A stretch of DNA of 37,516 nt from the NCBI GenBank assembly GCA_031271905.1, contig JAISUT010000041.1:1-37516 (forward strand), in the 5' to 3' direction. Each line of letters opens with the position of its first letter. Positions within the stretch are counted from its first letter, which is position 1. This document shows, piece by piece, positions 15,638-22,673 of the stretch. The notes beneath the pieces were generated by a model. It had not been told where the DNA came from and searched no databases. It saw only the letters and a list, made by a program, of their open reading frames with translations. The DNA comes from Acidobacteriota bacterium (GTDB taxonomy: Bacteria; Acidobacteriota; UBA6911). The translations under genes were made by a program, and so were the position numbers.

Positions 15638-15961
15638 CTACAGCGTCGCCCCGACCGCAAGGCGCAGCCATTGCAGATAGTCGGCGTCCCCCGCCGCGAC
15701 GGGGATCGCCAGCACCTCCGGCACCTCGTAAGGGTGCAGCGAACGGATGCGCTCCCGCACGGCGTCGAACTTCCCCTGCACCGACTTGATGATGAGGAGG
15801 TGCTCCGCGTCCCGGCACAGCTCCCCCTTCCAACGATAGACCGACCGGATGCCGGGGAGGATGTTGACGCAGGCCGCCTCGCCGTTCTCCACCAGCGCGG
15901 CGGCGATCTCCACCCCCAGCTCCTCAGAACCGACTGTGCTTAAGACGATGATCGCGTCCAT
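15638..15961 (-). CDS. cutA: CutA-family divalent-cation tolerance protein
   Basis: The 107-residue product is the standard CutA length. It shows the family signatures STVGSEELGVEIAAALVENG, ACVNILPGIRSVYRWKGEL, EHLLIIKSV and LHPYEVPEVLAIPV. CutA forms a very stable trimer with a ferredoxin-like fold. The name comes from copper tolerance, but its cellular role is still unclear. I chose ATG 15961 (MDAIIVLST) because the extension to 15985 adds a non-homologous MFFSVRGA. hydE follows on the same strand. Confidence 0.92.
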   Translation of the reverse strand: MDAIIVLSTVGSEELGVEIAAALVENGEAACVNILPGIRSVYRWKGELCRDAEHLLIIKSVQGKFDAVRERIRSLHPYEVPEVLAIPVAAGDADYLQWLRLAVGATL

Positions 15962-16002
15962 GGCGCCCCTGACGGAAAAAAACAACGGTCCAACAGATAA
16001 AA

Positions 16003-16046
16003 GATTGCATCCACGGTTGCAATCCTTTGCAAGAACCTAGTATTAT
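16003..16046 (+). promoter_or_regulatory. divergent cutA/ftsB control region with inverted repeat and promoter
   Basis: GATTGCA (16003-16009) and TTGCAATC (16017-16024) form an inverted repeat. The second arm includes TTGCAA (16017-16022), which with TATTAT (16041-16046) and an 18-base spacer makes a plausible plus-strand promoter. A regulator bound to the repeat would cover this -35. The leader to the ATG at 16109 is ~55 bases. Confidence 0.45.
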
Positions 16047-16108
16047 GCCAACGGATCCGCCGGTTGCATAGGCGCAACATCTGAAACGCCACGTCCGGCA
16101 GGAGGCGC

Positions 16109-16417
16109 ATGAAGGCAATGACAAGATTCAAGCATCGGCCCCCGTATAAAAAAGAACTCCTCGCGATAATCGGCATCGTCGCGGTGTTCGGCTGGTTGAT
16201 CCTGGGTCTGTTCGGGCCTGGCGGGTACCGCAGCCTGCAAAAGAGCCGCTTGGAACAGAAACGGCAGCAGATGGCGGTGCGCGCCCTGGAGCTGGACAAC
16301 TCCCGGCTCTTGCAGAAGATCACGGCCTTGCGCACCGACCCGATGGCGCAGGAGGGCAAGGCGCGGGAGAACAATTTCGCCAGGGAGAACGAAGTCATCC
16401 TGCCTGTACCCGAATAG
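16109..16417 (+). CDS. ftsB: septum formation initiator, FtsB/DivIC-like
   Basis: The 102-residue protein has a short basic cytoplasmic N-terminus (KHRPPYKKE) and one transmembrane helix at about 17-37 (LLAIIGIVAVFGWLILGLFG). A periplasmic coiled coil follows (LQKSRLEQKRQQMAVRALEL, then RLLQKITALRTDP) and ends in MAQEGKARENNFARENEVIL, the region where FtsB proteins turn to meet FtsL/FtsQ. It should act in the FtsQLB divisome complex. Sequence-poor proteins of this type are recognised mainly by architecture, so the FtsB/DivIC assignment is at family level. SD GCAGGAGGCGC precedes the ATG. It converges with pyrC. Confidence 0.8.
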   Translation: MKAMTRFKHRPPYKKELLAIIGIVAVFGWLILGLFGPGGYRSLQKSRLEQKRQQMAVRALELDNSRLLQKITALRTDPMAQEGKARENNFARENEVILPVPE

Positions 16418-16438
16418 GCGGCGCGGCGCGCCCCGTCC

Positions 16439-17719
16439 CTACAGGCTCCAGACCACCTTGCCCCTCACGACGGTCAGGGCGGGTCCGCCAGTGAGCTTCC
16501 ACCCCGCGAAGGGGGTGTTGCGGCTGCGCGAGGCGAACTCCCCCGGCTTGACATCCATCTTCCGCTCCAGGTCCAGCACGGTGACGTCCGCGACCGAGCC
16601 GACGGCGAGCGTCCCCCGTCCCAGGTTGAGGATGCGGGAAGGATTCGCGGAAAAGAGCTCCGCGAGCCGTTCCAGCGTCAGGACGCCGGGGCGCACGAAG
16701 CGGTCGCAGACCAGGCTCACCGCCGTCTCCAAGCCCACGATGCCGAACGGCGCGTGGTCGAACTCCAGCATCTTGTCCCGCACGCTGTGCGGCGCGTGGT
16801 CGGTGGCGATGACGTCGATGGCGCCGGAGGCGAGCCCTCGCGCCAGCGCGTCCACGTCCTCTTGCAGGCGCAACGGCGGGTTCATCTTGGTGTTGGTGTC
16901 ATACGAGGACTCCGCCACCGCCGCGTCGGTCAAAAGCAGGTGGTGCGGGGTCACCTCGCAGGTCAGCGCGACGCCCGCCTTCTTTGCGCGCACGACGGTC
17001 TCGAGCGCGTGGCGTGTCGAGAGGTGCGCGATATGGACGCGCGCGCCGGTCTGGCGCGCCAGCACGGCGTCCCGCTCCACCTGCACCTCCTCGGCGGCGG
17101 GGTTCATGCCCCGAAGCCCCAGCCGCGTCGCCCACCCCCCCTCGTTCATGACGCCGCCGGCGGCGAGATCCCTGTCCTCGCAGTGGTCGATCACCGGGAT
17201 GTCGAAGATGCGCGAATACTCCATGGCGCGGCGCATCACTTGGCTGTTGCAGACCGGATGCCCGTCGTCGCTGACCGCCACGATGCCGGCGCGGCGCATC
17301 TCGCCGATCTCCGCCAGCGTCTTCCCCTCCAACCCCTTGGTGATCGCCCCGACGGGGTAGACCGCCGCCTTGCCCGCCTCGCGCGCGCGGCTGAGGATGA
17401 AGGCGGTGACCGCCTCGGAGTCGTTGACCGGCTGGGTGTTGGGCATGCAGGCGACGCCGGTGAAGCCGCCAGCGACGGCGGCGGCGCAACCCGACTCGAT
17501 GGTCTCGGCGTCTTCCCGCCCCGGTTCCCGCAGGTGGACGTGCATGTCGATGAAGCCGGGGAGGATCACCAACCCGCGCACGTCGATCTCCTTGCGCCCT
17601 TTGCCGGCGACCTTGGGGGCGAGGGCGGCGATTTTCCCGTCGTCGATGCCGACGTCCATCACATTGTTCAGTTTTTGCGAAGGGTCGATCACCCTTCCCT
17701 GGCGCAGAATCAGTTGCAT
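16439..17719 (-). CDS. pyrC: dihydroorotase, class I
   Basis: The 426-residue protein belongs to the amidohydrolase superfamily. GFIDMHVHLREPG holds the two metal-binding His (residues 60 and 62). CMPNTQPVNDSEAV, VIDHCEDRDLAAGG, VHIAHLST and VIATDHAPHSVRDK supply substrate contacts, further metal ligands and the catalytic Asp. It closes N-carbamoyl-aspartate to dihydroorotate in pyrimidine synthesis. I chose ATG 17719 behind GGTGAGA. The frame is open to 17884, but that part merely translates the 121-bp repeat at 17735-17855. It is the third gene of the pyrR-pyrB-pyrC cluster, separated from pyrB by that repeat. Confidence 0.95.
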   Translation of the reverse strand: MQLILRQGRVIDPSQKLNNVMDVGIDDGKIAALAPKVAGKGRKEIDVRGLVILPGFIDMHVHLREPGREDAETIESGCAAAVAGGFTGVACMPNTQPVNDSEAVTAFILSRAREAGKAAVYPVGAITKGLEGKTLAEIGEMRRAGIVAVSDDGHPVCNSQVMRRAMEYSRIFDIPVIDHCEDRDLAAGGVMNEGGWATRLGLRGMNPAAEEVQVERDAVLARQTGARVHIAHLSTRHALETVVRAKKAGVALTCEVTPHHLLLTDAAVAESSYDTNTKMNPPLRLQEDVDALARGLASGAIDVIATDHAPHSVRDKMLEFDHAPFGIVGLETAVSLVCDRFVRPGVLTLERLAELFSANPSRILNLGRGTLAVGSVADVTVLDLERKMDVKPGEFASRSRNTPFAGWKLTGGPALTVVRGKVVWSL

Positions 17720-17734
17720 AGCTATCTCACCCAA

Positions 17735-17855
17735 GGGAACCTCTGAAAACCCCGGACGCTGCGTTGCGCCTTGGTCGAAAACGCCCATTCGCCTCGGCAA
17801 ACTCCGCTTTTCGACCTGCGGCGACGCCTTGTCTGCGGGGTTTTTAGAGGTTCCC
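17735..17855 (+). repeat. 121-bp TIR element, copy a (between pyrB and pyrC)
   Basis: The ends GGGAACCTCTGAAAACCCC and GGGGTTTTTAGAGGTTCCC are inverted repeats (18 of 19 matching). Inside lies a second perfect inverted pair, GGTCGAAAA and TTTTCGACC. Much of the sequence between the pairs is also imperfectly complementary, so the whole unit can fold as one long hairpin. It lies 15 bases upstream of the pyrC ATG. Confidence 0.85.
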
Positions 17856-17911
17856 TCAAACTCACCCAAAAGGCAAAGCGACAAACGTCGGGCCCGCCGG
17901 ACGCGGGACGC

Positions 17912-18847
17912 CTATGGCTCGAGGCCCGAGTTGCCCGACAGCAGGTACAGCACGGCCATGCGGGCGGCGACGCCGTTCGAGACTTGGTTCAGGATCACGG
18001 AGTAGTCTGCGTCGGCGACTTCCGACTCGATCTCCACGCCCCGGTTGATCGGGCCCGGGTGCATGACGATCGCCCCCTTCTTCGCCGAGCGCATCCGCTC
18101 GCGCGTCAGCCCGTACAGGCTCGCATACTCCCGCGCCGACGGAAAGAACGCCTCGTTCTGCCGCTCGTGCTGCACGCGCAACATCATGATGACGTCGGCG
18201 CCATCCATCGCCTCCTCCATGTGCGGGGTCGTGCGCGCCCCCAGCTTCTCGAACTCCCACGGGAGCAAGGTCGGCGGCCCGCAGACCCAGACATCCGCCC
18301 CCATGCGGCTGAACAGGATGGTGTCGGAGCGCACGACGCGGCTGTGCGCCACGTCGCCGATTATGGCGACCTTCAGACCGTCCAGCCGCCCCTTGATGGT
18401 GCGCACCGTCAAGCCGTCCAGGAGCGCCTGCGTCGGATGCTCGTGCATGCCGTCGCCTGCGTTGACGATGGAGGCGCGGCACTCGCGCCCGAGCAGGTGG
18501 GGCGCCCCCGCCGACTGGTGGCGGATGACGATGATGTCCGGCGACATCGCCTCGAGGTTGTGCGCGGTGTCCAGCAACGTCTCCCCCTTGGTGACGCTGC
18601 TGGTGGACGCCGAGAAGTTGAGGATGTCGGCGCTGAGCCGCTTCTCCGCCAGCTCGAACGAGGAGCGGGTGCGCGTGGACGGCTCGAAGAAGAGGTTCAC
18701 CACGGTCTTGCCGCGCAATGTGGGGACTTTTTTGACCGGCCGTGCGGCGACTTCGCGCAACGCCTCCGCCGTGTCCAGGATGAGCTGGATGTCCTCCACG
18801 GAAAGTTGTTCGATGCCCAACAAATCCTTGTGGCTGAGGGATGCCAT
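17912..18847 (-). CDS. pyrB: aspartate carbamoyltransferase catalytic subunit
   Basis: The 311-residue protein matches ATCase catalytic chains. [15 protein letters not shown] contains the carbamoyl-phosphate-binding STRTR (residues 57-61), [17 protein letters not shown] binds aspartate/phosphate, and [16 protein letters not shown] and [15 protein letters not shown] complete the active site. It condenses carbamoyl phosphate and aspartate, the first committed step of pyrimidine synthesis. No pyrI regulatory chain is seen, so regulation is expected through PyrR upstream. It is flanked on both sides by copies of the 121-bp element, which separate it from pyrR and pyrC. The ATG at 18847 follows AGAGGTCGG. 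Confidence 0.96.
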   Translation of the reverse strand: MASLSHKDLLGIEQLSVEDIQLILDTAEALREVAARPVKKVPTLRGKTVVNLFFEPSTRTRSSFELAEKRLSADILNFSASTSSVTKGETLLDTAHNLEAMSPDIIVIRHQSAGAPHLLGRECRASIVNAGDGMHEHPTQALLDGLTVRTIKGRLDGLKVAIIGDVAHSRVVRSDTILFSRMGADVWVCGPPTLLPWEFEKLGARTTPHMEEAMDGADVIMMLRVQHERQNEAFFPSAREYASLYGLTRERMRSAKKGAIVMHPGPINRGVEIESEVADADYSVILNQVSNGVAARMAVLYLLSGNSGLEP

Positions 18848-18883
18848 AATCCGACCTCTGGTTCTCGTGCCCCTAATTTTTGA

Positions 18884-19008
18884 GGGAACCCCTAATAAAA
18901 ACCCCCGGGCGCTACGTTGCGCCTTGGTCGAAAATGCTCGTTTGCCTCAGCAAACTCCGCTTTTCGACCTGCGGCGACGCCTTGTCTGCGAGGTTTTTAG
19001 AGGCTCCC
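18884..19008 (+). repeat. 121-bp-type TIR element, copy b (pyrR 3' end)
   Basis: This 125-bp copy has the same orientation as copy a, with ends GGGAACCCC... and ...AGAGGCTCCC slightly diverged and the internal GGTCGAAAA/TTTTCGACC pair intact. It overlaps the end of pyrR and provides its last 31 codons and its stop codon. Confidence 0.85.
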
Positions 19009-19568
19009 TTGATGAAGACGCCTTCCGCCTGGCCTTCCTCCGCCAACCGGACGTCCACGTCGTCGGATGCCTCGGTCTGGACGACCTTGCCCACGTAGTC
19101 CGCCTGGATCGGCAACTCGCGATGGCCGCGATCCACGAGGACTGCGAGCTGCACCCGCTTGGGGCGCCCGAGATCGACCAGGCCGTCCAGCGCCGCGCGG
19201 ATCGTCCGCCCGGTGAACAGGACGTCGTCCACCAGGATCAGGCTGCGGTCGTTGACGTCGAAGTCGATGCGGGTCTCGCGCAACGTCGGCCGGTTGCCGC
19301 CCGCCGCAGTCAGGTCGTCCCGATAGAGGGTGATGTCCAAGATGCCGAGCGGGACGGCGCGTCGGCGCGTCGCCTCGACCTTTCGGCAGAGGCGCTGGGC
19401 GAGGTGCACGCCGCACCGTCGGATGCCGACGACGGCGAAGTCCTCCCCCGGGCCCAGCCGTTCGAGGATCTCGGCGGCGATGCGCGCCAGCACCAGGTCG
19501 ATCTCCGACGCGGTCATCACGACCTTGCCTTGCACCTTGCTCCTGGTCTTGTCTCCGGTCTTTCCCAT
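18912..19568 (-). CDS. pyrR: bifunctional pyr regulator / uracil phosphoribosyltransferase PyrR, C-terminus extended by a repeat
   Basis: The core matches Pyr[44 protein letters not shown], and the PRPP-binding [20 protein letters not shown] at about 110-129. PyrR binds pyr mRNA in a UMP-dependent way to cause attenuation and may also make UMP from uracil. Family members are ~180 residues; this one has 218. The natural end seems to be near [14 protein letters not shown]. Residues 188-218 (KGASKN...IFDQGAT, counting the Gly at 188) are translated from the inserted 121-bp-type element. Start ATG 19568 gives a short polar lead before KVVMTASEI; a start near 19517 is conceivable. It is the first gene of the pyr cluster. 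Confidence 0.92.
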   Translation of the reverse strand: MGKTGDKTRSKVQGKVVMTASEIDLVLARIAAEILERLGPGEDFAVVGIRRCGVHLAQRLCRKVEATRRRAVPLGILDITLYRDDLTAAGGNRPTLRETRIDFDVNDRSLILVDDVLFTGRTIRAALDGLVDLGRPKRVQLAVLVDRGHRELPIQADYVGKVVQTEASDDVDVRLAEEGQAEGVFIKGASKNLADKASPQVEKRSLLRQTSIFDQGAT

Positions 19569-19608
19569 TGGTCGCAGGCCCGCCAGTCAATTTCCAAATC
19601 CGCCGCCG

Positions 19609-19637
19609 ATGATAGCATACGGGGCGGGGGGCTGCAA
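19609..19637 (-). promoter_or_regulatory. promoter of the pyrR-pyrB-pyrC cluster
   Basis: On the minus strand TTGCAG (19632-19637) and TATCAT (19609-19614) are 17 bases apart, and the -10 is extended by TGC. The leader to the pyrR ATG is only ~35 bases. No classical PyrR-type terminator/antiterminator fits there, so any attenuation would have to act between the genes. Confidence 0.55.
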
Positions 19638-19717
19638 TCCGGCGGCAAGCCCCAGGGCCCCAGGAACCGCAACCGCGCACCGCGCCCCTTGGCGAACCCT
19701 TTTCCCATGGCCGCATC

Positions 19718-20797
19718 CTATCCGCACCCGCCGCCGTTTTGCGATGGGCGCCGCCTGCCGGGGACATCACCGGGAGAGGCGCGCCGATCCTGCCCGAAAG
19801 ACCCTTCGCATGCTTGCCGCGCGCCTGCCGCCCCATCGAAAAAACGCATCGCCGCCGAGCGCAGCCCCTCGAGGTCGCGCGCACCCCGGCTCGCCCGGAA
19901 AAGCTCGTGGCCGAAGAAGAAGTTCTGCGAGAAGTAGGCGGTGAACTCCTTCATGCGGCCGATCGCCTTCTCTGGCGGGAAGTCCTCCAGCGTGTAGCGA
20001 TACAGCCGCTCCCAGACCTCGGCAAACGAGAACGGCATCGGCGGAAGGCCGGCGAATTCGCGGAAAGCCCACGGCTTCTGCGCGAGGACGCGCCCCAGCA
20101 TCAGCCCCCCGAGCGGCGCGAAAAAGTCGCGCCGCCCCTCCACGTCCTGCGGGGAGCGGATGTCGCCGTTGCCGATGACGGGTATCCTCGTCGAGGCGGC
20201 TATCCAGGGGAACTCCCGCCAGCGGGCGCGGCGCTTGAGCTTCTCGCCGGAAAAGCGCGGATGCACCGTGACGGCGTCGACCCCGTAGTCCTCGAACAGG
20301 CGCAGGCGCTCCAGGAAGGGGGCGCGCCAGTCGTCGGGATCGTCCCCCAGGCGGCATTTCACGAAGAGCGGTCCCCCGTAGCAGGCGCGGATGCGCGCCA
20401 AGACCTCGCGCAGGCGGTCGAAGTCGCGGAAAAGCGCGGCGCCGGAGGCGACCTTCTGGATTTCCGGCGCGGGGCAGCCGAGGTTCAGGTCGATGGCGTC
20501 GGGCGGCGAGGGGCGCAGCGCCGCGAGCTTCGCCATGACCGCTTCGAGGACAGCCTCGCCGCAGGTGCGCAGTTGGTAGACTACCGGCCCTTCGCACGCG
20601 CGGCGGCGGGAGAAGGGGGATGTCTCGGGGTCTTCCTGGTGGAACGCCGTCGCCGAGAGCATCTCCGTCGTCAGCGCCCCGTAGCCGCCGAAGTCGGACA
20701 AGAGCCGCCGGAAGGCGGAATGGGTGATCCCCGCCATCGGCGCGAGGAAGAGCGCCGGGGCGAAGGTCTTGCCGTGGACATGCAACGATTCGAACAT
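19718..20797 (-). CDS. dus: tRNA-dihydrouridine synthase
   Basis: The 359-residue TIM-barrel flavoenzyme has the Dus start LFLAPMAGITHSAFRRLLSD, the motif AIDLNLGCPAPEIQKVASGA with the active-site Cys108, VKCRLGDDPDDW, AVTVHPRFSGEKLKRRARW, and IPVIGNGDIRSPQDV plus GGLMLGRVLAQKPW, which bind FMN phosphate. It reduces specific uridines in tRNA. The C-terminal helical domain (FTAYFSQNFFFGHELFRASR) contacts tRNA, and its last ~35 residues are Gly/Arg-rich and unlike the family. Which Dus subgroup it belongs to cannot be decided here. The stop of a small membrane-protein gene lies 16 bases upstream, suggesting one operon. Confidence 0.9.
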   Translation of the reverse strand: MFESLHVHGKTFAPALFLAPMAGITHSAFRRLLSDFGGYGALTTEMLSATAFHQEDPETSPFSRRRACEGPVVYQLRTCGEAVLEAVMAKLAALRPSPPDAIDLNLGCPAPEIQKVASGAALFRDFDRLREVLARIRACYGGPLFVKCRLGDDPDDWRAPFLERLRLFEDYGVDAVTVHPRFSGEKLKRRARWREFPWIAASTRIPVIGNGDIRSPQDVEGRRDFFAPLGGLMLGRVLAQKPWAFREFAGLPPMPFSFAEVWERLYRYTLEDFPPEKAIGRMKEFTAYFSQNFFFGHELFRASRGARDLEGLRSAAMRFFDGAAGARQACEGSFGQDRRASPGDVPGRRRPSQNGGGCG

Positions 20798-20813
20798 GGG
20801 CGCGCCCGCTCCG

Positions 20814-21137
20814 TCACTCGGGAAGGTCGGAGCGTTTGCCGCGCCGCCAGTCCCGGACGCGGATGTATGCGTACAGGGCGAGGACCAGGATGAATGGGAG
20901 CCCCACCCCGAACCAGAGCGGATCCACCGTCCCGCCCAGGATCGCCAGCACGGCGAGGATCAGGACGACGCCCGTCATCCAAGGGCGGTGCGGGAACAGC
21001 GGGCGGGCGAACCCCTCCTCCGGTGCGGCGTCCTCGAAGCCGACATCGCCGCATTCCCCAACTTCCCCGACATCGCCGACACCGTCCCCGGCTTCGGCGG
21101 CGGCGGTCTTTCCCTCAGATTCGTCCGTCTCACCCAT
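20814..21137 (-). CDS. small membrane protein with acidic N-terminus
   Basis: The ATG at 21137 gives 107 residues. The first ~50 are acidic and Gly-rich (repeated GDVGEVGECGDVGFED). Two hydrophobic helices follow (MTGVVLILAVLAILGGTVD and FGVGLPFILVLALYAYI) joined by a short turn, and the tail is basic (RVRDWRRGKRSD). That makes it a two-pass inner-membrane protein with cytoplasmic basic tail. I do not recognise the family. The much longer open frame reaching 21896 is an artefact of reading through the 121-bp element and the sigma-factor gene. dus follows 16 bases downstream. Confidence 0.6.
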   Translation of the reverse strand: MGETDESEGKTAAAEAGDGVGDVGEVGECGDVGFEDAAPEEGFARPLFPHRPWMTGVVLILAVLAILGGTVDPLWFGVGLPFILVLALYAYIRVRDWRRGKRSDLPE

Positions 21138-21269
21138 GGCAACCCTAAGGATGCCGCAACGACGGGGGGATTCCAATACGTCAATTCCGCGGTTGTCCCC
21201 TCGATCGTCTCGCGAACGCCCATCCCTCGCCGCCTCCGCAGGCCGGCGACCTCGCATCTTTCCGCACAT

Positions 21270-21390
21270 GGGAACCTCCGAAAACCCCGGATACTGCGTT
21301 GCGCCTTGGGCGAAAATGCTCATTCGCCCCGGCGAACTCCGCTTTTCGATCTGCGGCGACGCCTTGTCTGCGAGCTTTTCTGAGGTTCCC
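21270..21390 (+). repeat. 121-bp TIR element, copy c (upstream of the sigma factor gene)
   Basis: The ends GGGAACCTCCGAAAACCCC and ...CTTTTCTGAGGTTCCC are inverted repeats, and flanking AT extends the match to ATGGGAACCTC/GAGGTTCCCAT. The inner pair is GGGCGAAAA/TTTTCGATC and thus slightly decayed. It has the same orientation as copies a and b and sits between two divergent genes. Confidence 0.85.
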
Positions 21391-21455
21391 ATATCTGGAG
21401 GCGGCGGCCCGGTCACCCCTACGCAAACGACTTTGGATAAGATAATATCTGCATC

Positions 21456-22046
21456 GTGTGGAAAGAATCGGACTCCGAAGAAGATAGCCGACTGGTCGCC
21501 GGGTGCCGGACCGGGGATCCGCACGCCTTCGAACGGCTGGTGGGCAAGTACCAGCAGACGATCCTGAACCTCGTCTACCACTACATCGGCTCGCGCAACG
21601 ACGTGGAGGACGTGGCGCAGAAGATCTTCATGAAGATATACTTCTCCCTCCCCAAGTTCGACGCTTCGCGCCCCTTCTTCCCCTGGCTCTACCGCATCGC
21701 CATCAACCAGTGTTACGACGAGTTGCGCCGCATCAAGCGCCAACGCATCCATTCCTTCAGCGAGTTGAGCATCGAGGAGGCCGACCACATAGAAAAGTTG
21801 ATCAACCAGAACGAGGCGCCGCCCGACAAGGAGGACGCCGAGCGGGAGATGTATGCGATCATGCACAAGGTCATGGATCAACTGCCGGAGCAGCAAAAGC
21901 GCTCCATCATGCTCCGGGACATCGAGGGGATGCCCTACGACAAGATGGCCGAGTTGTTGAATTGCACCGAGCAGGCGGCGCGACTCAAGGTGTTCCGGGC
22001 GCGCTCGCGGCTGAAAGCCTTGGTGGGGAAGGCGCTCAAGAGGTAG
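21456..22046 (+). CDS. ECF-type RNA polymerase sigma factor (RpoE-like)
   Basis: The 196-residue protein has sigma region 2 (FERLVGKYQQTILNLVYHYI, then DVEDVAQKIFMKIYFSLPKF and PWLYRIAINQCYDELRRIKR) and region 4 (MDQLPEQQKRSIMLRDIEGM, then YDKMAELLNCTEQAARLKVF). It should direct RNA polymerase to a stress or envelope regulon. No anti-sigma gene follows; the next gene is an HD-domain protein 71 bases on. The start is GTG 21456. A TAATAT -10 at 21443-21448 would place the transcription start at about 21455, so the mRNA may be leaderless, and no ribosome binding site is visible. The 121-bp element lies 65 bases upstream. Confidence 0.9.
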   Translation: MWKESDSEEDSRLVAGCRTGDPHAFERLVGKYQQTILNLVYHYIGSRNDVEDVAQKIFMKIYFSLPKFDASRPFFPWLYRIAINQCYDELRRIKRQRIHSFSELSIEEADHIEKLINQNEAPPDKEDAEREMYAIMHKVMDQLPEQQKRSIMLRDIEGMPYDKMAELLNCTEQAARLKVFRARSRLKALVGKALKR

Positions 22047-22117
22047 GCCGCCGCGCGGCGACCGGGGCGGGCGGGGCGGATGAGGTGGGCGGTGGAAGTC
22101 GCCGCCGGACGGGAAGC

Positions 22118-22654
22118 ATGGACTATTTGCAGATCATCGAGAAGCATTACCGGAAGGGCTCCGGCCTGTACGACATCCTGCTGGGCCACAGCGCCGAGGT
22201 CGCCCGCAAGGCGCTGGAGGTCGCCGCGCGCCATCCCGAACTCGACATCGACCGGCGGTTTTTGGAGGAAGCCGCCATGGTGCACGACATAGGGATTTTC
22301 AAAACCCGCGCCCCGTCCATCCAGTGCCACGGCGAGGAGCCGTACCTGCGCCACGGCGTCCTCGGTGCGGAACTGATGCGCCGCGAAGGCTACCCCGCGC
22401 ACGCCCGCGTCTGCGAGCGGCACACCGGCACCGGGTTGACCAAGGAGGAGATCGCCGCCCAGCAGTTGCCGCTGCCCCACATCGACCTGGTGCCGGAGAG
22501 CGTCGAGGAGCAGGTGATCTGCTTCGCCGACTGCTTCTTTTCCAAGACCAAGCTGGGCGTGGAGAAAACGGTCGAGGACGTCCGCCGGAAGATGCAGGGG
22601 TTCGGCGACCGCTCGCGCGGGCAGTTCGACGCCTGGTGCGCGGCGTTCCTGTGA
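22118..22654 (+). CDS. HD-domain (HDIG-type) phosphohydrolase
   Basis: The 178-residue protein carries the HD metal-binding pattern. LLGHSAEVARKALEVA provides His24, EEAAMVHDIGIF provides His56-Asp57, EEPYLRHGVLGAELMRREGY and CERHTGTGL provide later His residues, and EEQVICFADCFFSK the final Asp. Such soluble proteins hydrolyse nucleotide or other phosphate esters; the substrate here is unknown. ATG 22118 was chosen because the frame upstream translates the sigma-factor gene out of frame. It is downstream of the sigma gene by 71 bases and converges with the symporter gene by 19 bases. Confidence 0.82.
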   Translation: MDYLQIIEKHYRKGSGLYDILLGHSAEVARKALEVAARHPELDIDRRFLEEAAMVHDIGIFKTRAPSIQCHGEEPYLRHGVLGAELMRREGYPAHARVCERHTGTGLTKEEIAAQQLPLPHIDLVPESVEEQVICFADCFFSKTKLGVEKTVEDVRRKMQGFGDRSRGQFDAWCAAFL

Positions 22655-22673
22655 CCCGTCGCATGCCGCGCCC

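Noticed and set aside
17720-17884. N-terminal extension of PyrC (MSLCLLGEFEGTSK...)
   Set aside because: It translates the 121-bp element. The start at 17719 has a ribosome site and matches the family.
21138-21896. 360-codon reading of the small membrane protein
   Set aside because: The upstream part crosses the 121-bp element and the sigma-factor gene in antisense. Only the part from 21137 has protein character.
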